Shown in pieces: positions 4,889 through 7,179 of a stretch of 7,179 nt of DNA (its first letter is position 1; every line of letters starts with the position of its first letter). Position numbers and translations under genes: made by a program. This stretch comes from Spartobacteria bacterium (GTDB taxonomy: Bacteria > Verrucomicrobiota > Verrucomicrobiia > Chthoniobacterales > Chthoniobacteraceae), in NCBI GenBank assembly GCA_025350985.1, contig JANXWU010000012.1, positions 1 to 7,179 of the forward strand, in the 5' to 3' direction. The notes under the pieces were generated by a model, which saw only the letters and a list, made by a program, of their open reading frames with translations, had not been told where the DNA came from and did not search any database.

Positions 4889-5671
4889 TTATTCATTTGG
4901 GTAACGTCTCGGCCACTTTGCGGGGCATTGTTTCCAGTTATCAATAGGAATCTTTACCTTAGGTACAAACTTCTTAGCCCAATATACTCCCTGGAATAGC
5001 GGCCTATCATGGTCAAGACAGGCATGATGAACAGGGGAATGATCTGAGTTCTCGGCAGGCTGCCAAGTGCAGTGGTCTAGGCGGTTTTTCTCTATTAAGA
5101 AATTACAGCCATTAAACTGTAGGCGCATAGAAAGATCATTATAAGTATAAGCCATGCTCTCGAAACGAGTATCAAACCCACCGACGTCCATCATTGCTTG
5201 TTTAGATATGAGTCCATTCATGTAAATTTTAAACCAGAAGGGAATATTAGAATGGCGTAGGTCTGCATGGAAATAGGCGCAATAATAGAATGGCGTCATC
5301 ATCCATTTCGACCAGTTATCGCTCTCGGTGTACTTGCATACAATTACGGTCTTATAATCAAATTCGTGCCTATGAAGGGTGCGCCACGCTTGATTTAGCG
5401 TATCAGAGTCGAAAATACAGTCATCTGTTGCAAACGAAAGCCATTGTGCCCTAGCATTTATAAATCCAAGCTGTAGCGCACGGGAAGGGCAGCCAAAGTC
5501 TTTGATGAATTGACAGGAACCTCTTGGAATGGTCTTTAGTTTGGGCATATCGTAGGGACTAACCCAGATAATCTCAAATGAGCCGTGCCAGGTTTTAAGA
5601 AAGGAATCATAAACGCCTTGATACAATGCGGGTCTGATTGATGGAATGATTAGGGATATTTGGGGGATCAT
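4889..5671 (-). CDS. GT-A-like glycosyltransferase, sister of the upstream gene, 260 aa
   Basis: A predicted cytoplasmic glycosyltransferase of unknown donor and acceptor. QISLIIPSIRPALY (4-17) is the opening strand, WLSFATDDCIF (77-87) carries the acidic pair D83-D84 where GT2 enzymes bind the metal-nucleotide, and MNGLISKQAMMDVGGFD (151-167) then YNDLSMRLQFNG (177-188) mirrors the acceptor region of GT2 enzymes. The C-terminus has CTWQPAENSDHSPVHHA (201-217). The same blocks occur in the same order in the next gene upstream, so the pair looks like an old tandem duplication. The ATG at 5671 is chosen over an in-frame TTG at 5686 because AAAAGG sits five bases before it and it overlaps the previous stop as ATGA. 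Membership in a named GT family is not certain. Confidence 0.78.
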   Translation of the reverse strand: MIPQISLIIPSIRPALYQGVYDSFLKTWHGSFEIIWVSPYDMPKLKTIPRGSCQFIKDFGCPSRALQLGFINARAQWLSFATDDCIFDSDTLNQAWRTLHRHEFDYKTVIVCKYTESDNWSKWMMTPFYYCAYFHADLRHSNIPFWFKIYMNGLISKQAMMDVGGFDTRFESMAYTYNDLSMRLQFNGCNFLIEKNRLDHCTWQPAENSDHSPVHHACLDHDRPLFQGVYWAKKFVPKVKIPIDNWKQCPAKWPRRYPNE

Positions 5672-6417
5672 AGGAACCTTTTCCAAACTGCAGGGGTTTT
5701 CTCAAAATTATATAAGTCAATATTTGTTTGACGTGGTTTAGAGTACAACTTCTTTAACATTTTCAAGTCCTCTTTCATGGCTTCGTGAATAGGTTTGTGG
5801 TCTCCTGTCTTTCCTGGTTGATGGGAGCATTTAAAAAGTGGTTCGTCCATGAGGATCATATTTGCACCTGCTTGAAGCGCCCGAATACCTAAATCAGCAT
5901 GAGCGCAAGTCGTCGCCTGAAAAGAACAGTCCCAACCGCCTAGCTCTAAAATGAACTTACGGGATATAAGCCCACAGTTAAATATAAGCGCATCCTGGGG
6001 AATACCTTTCATCCTGTAGGCTTTATGGTATTTAAAGCGGTAGTATTCGTTTTTGCTCATGTCAGGGTGGGGGTTATCTCCCTCAAGGTATTTACCGACA
6101 AATATTGTTTTGTAATTTACAAAGTCATAGGTATTTAGTTCGTTCATGTAGTCGAAAGCTCTTTTTAATGCGCCAGGGATAAAAACACCGTCATCAGCGG
6201 CGAATGTTATATAGTCACCATCAGCATTAGTTAATCCAAGCTGTTGACAGGCGTTAGGGCTTCTGTAAGACTGAATACAGTCAATCCCTCTCCATTTCAA
6301 CCAGCGAACCGTGCCCACAGCTATCATTTCTGTATTGGGAATATCAACAGAATCTGCTAAGTCCATAAGTCCTTGTTTTCGTATTGATGGGACAATGATT
6401 GAAAGTTTAGGCGACAT
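5668..6417 (-). CDS. GT-A-like glycosyltransferase, 249 aa
   Basis: A predicted nucleotide-sugar glycosyltransferase. KLSIIVPSIRKQGL (4-17) forms the first strand, DGDYITFAADDGVF (66-79) contains the acidic pair D75-D76 in the DXD position, YKTIFVGKYLEGDN (102-115) is shared with the downstream sister, and FNCGLISRKFILELGGWD (146-163) is the conserved acceptor-side segment. The C-terminal signature CSHQPGKTGDHKPIHEA (197-213) matches the sister's. The ATG at 6417 has GGAG five bases upstream and overlaps the previous gene by 11 bases. No membrane segment is visible. It is the middle of three consecutive glycosyltransferase genes, fitting stepwise assembly of an oligosaccharide. Confidence 0.78.
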   Translation of the reverse strand: MSPKLSIIVPSIRKQGLMDLADSVDIPNTEMIAVGTVRWLKWRGIDCIQSYRSPNACQQLGLTNADGDYITFAADDGVFIPGALKRAFDYMNELNTYDFVNYKTIFVGKYLEGDNPHPDMSKNEYYRFKYHKAYRMKGIPQDALIFNCGLISRKFILELGGWDCSFQATTCAHADLGIRALQAGANMILMDEPLFKCSHQPGKTGDHKPIHEAMKEDLKMLKKLYSKPRQTNIDLYNFEKTPAVWKRFL

Positions 6418-7179
6418 CTACACTCCATAGGCCAGACGGGCCTTGTGGGATGGTTAGAATATTGTCGTAATTAAACGGGTGGTGACGCAAAAGTCTTACA
6501 GGGGACACGTTACCATGGGCAAGTGTTTCTTCGTTGTAGGTTCCATATCCTTCTTTAACCCAGCATTCCTCTAAATACCGACGGTCATTAAAATACCCTG
6601 TACGGAATGAGTTTTTCCCTAAACGGTATTTGATCTTATTTAAAAACCCCCCGTGTACTTCTTCGTGGTTGATGCCGACAATAGAATCTGGAACGTCTAC
6701 AATGTACCCACCTAAAGCGTAGGCGTCCATAATGATAGAGTTTTCTGCCTGTCCACTTATAAAGTGACGCTCATACCCGCCCGTTTTCCAGAACAACTCA
6801 CGACCCATAAAAGCCATGGGAGCCATAGCAGGGGTGTCTGGACAGTTCCTAAAGAAATGATGCTCACGGCTAACGTCTTTCTTATTCTCAATAGTTTTCT
6901 GTGTGCAGATTGCGAATCTATCTTTTGAAAAATAAGCCTCCAAGACTACATCAAGGGCATCACGCCTATAATAAGCGTCATCGGTAGTCCAGCCTATCAC
7001 ATTACCTTTACAGAAATAAGAGGCGGCAGCGTAACATTGGCAAGGCTTTAGTGTGCTTCTGTAATACCTGAAATTATCCGGCAAGTTAGTTATTGGAGGG
7101 TTAGGGCCAACGGCTACAATTTCCCAATCACAAGAGGTATAGCGAAGGCTCTCGCACATTCTTTCCCACCACTTGGGGC
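6407..7179 (-). CDS. GT-A-like glycosyltransferase (5' end outside window)
   Basis: At least 256 residues are visible. The frame stays open to the right edge (PKWWER precedes the first ATG at 7159), and the usual first strand of the fold is missing, so the true start lies beyond 7179 and the internal ATG is probably not used. Visible blocks, numbered from that ATG, are SLRYTSCDWEIVAVGPNPP (4-22), YAAASYFCKGNVIGWTTDDAYY (43-64) with acidic pair D60-D61, MAPMAFMGRELFWKTGGYE, and an acceptor-side segment with HEEVHGG. This is the same general plan as the next two genes but more diverged. Its C-terminus (GLWSVDVA) overlaps the next start by 11 bases. The glycosyltransferase call is likely; substrate unknown. 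Confidence 0.72.
   Translation of the reverse strand, partial: PKWWERMCESLRYTSCDWEIVAVGPNPPITNLPDNFRYYRSTLKPCQCYAAASYFCKGNVIGWTTDDAYYRRDALDVVLEAYFSKDRFAICTQKTIENKKDVSREHHFFRNCPDTPAMAPMAFMGRELFWKTGGYERHFISGQAENSIIMDAYALGGYIVDVPDSIVGINHEEVHGGFLNKIKYRLGKNSFRTGYFNDRRYLEECWVKEGYGTYNEETLAHGNVSPVRLLRHHPFNYDNILTIPQGPSGLWSVDVA

Noticed and set aside
1..7179. tRNA genes, CRISPR arrays, insertion-sequence ends and attachment sites
   Set aside because: I saw no cloverleaf, no spaced direct-repeat array, no transposase fragment and no tRNA-end duplication on either strand.

Overview
The window looks like a piece of a tailed-phage (or prophage) genome with AT-rich DNA and strong AGGAG-type ribosome binding sites, hence a bacterial host of unknown identity. 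The reasons are an ERF-type single-strand-annealing recombinase, a small ribbon-helix-helix (RHH) repressor-like protein, several short uncharacterised proteins, and genes packed with 1-17 base overlaps (ATGA, TAATG). No capsid, tail, terminase or integrase gene is in view, so a plasmid or other mobile element is not excluded. Every supported gene lies on the minus strand and is transcribed from the right edge towards the left edge.

Right two-thirds (about 2684-7179): a surface-glycan cassette. In transcription order it encodes a GT-A-like glycosyltransferase whose 5' end is outside the window, two sister glycosyltransferases that look like a tandem duplication, a GDP-L-fucose synthase with all catalytic residues, a class I SAM-dependent methyltransferase of the type acting on sugars and small molecules, and a fourth, more canonical GT2-like glycosyltransferase. 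Together they could make GDP-L-fucose (or a related deoxyhexose), transfer it and methylate the product. The target (virion protein or host surface glycan) cannot be read from the sequence. The partner enzyme GDP-mannose 4,6-dehydratase is not in the window.

Control region (about 2522-2687): a good sigma70-type promoter overlaps the stop codon of the last glycosyltransferase gene. A second promoter with an extended -10 lies just before the RHH gene. Candidate operator repeats overlap both. A 10-pair hairpin with a GAGA loop hides part of the RHH gene's Shine-Dalgarno region.

Left third (1-2521): an early or recombination-type operon: RHH protein, then a 262-base intergenic stretch rich in inverted repeats with a terminator-like stem directly ahead of the next ribosome binding site, then an acidic 102-residue protein, a membrane-anchored or secreted 145-residue protein, a basic 59-residue protein, an 89-residue zinc-motif protein and the ERF recombinase, which runs off the left edge. 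The last five are linked by short overlaps or gaps under 10 bases and are probably co-translated.

The most unusual material is non-coding: the structured 1885-2159 region and the promoter/hairpin arrangement ahead of the RHH gene. The glycan cassette is the most notable coding system. All functional statements rest on motif reading by eye, without database searches.
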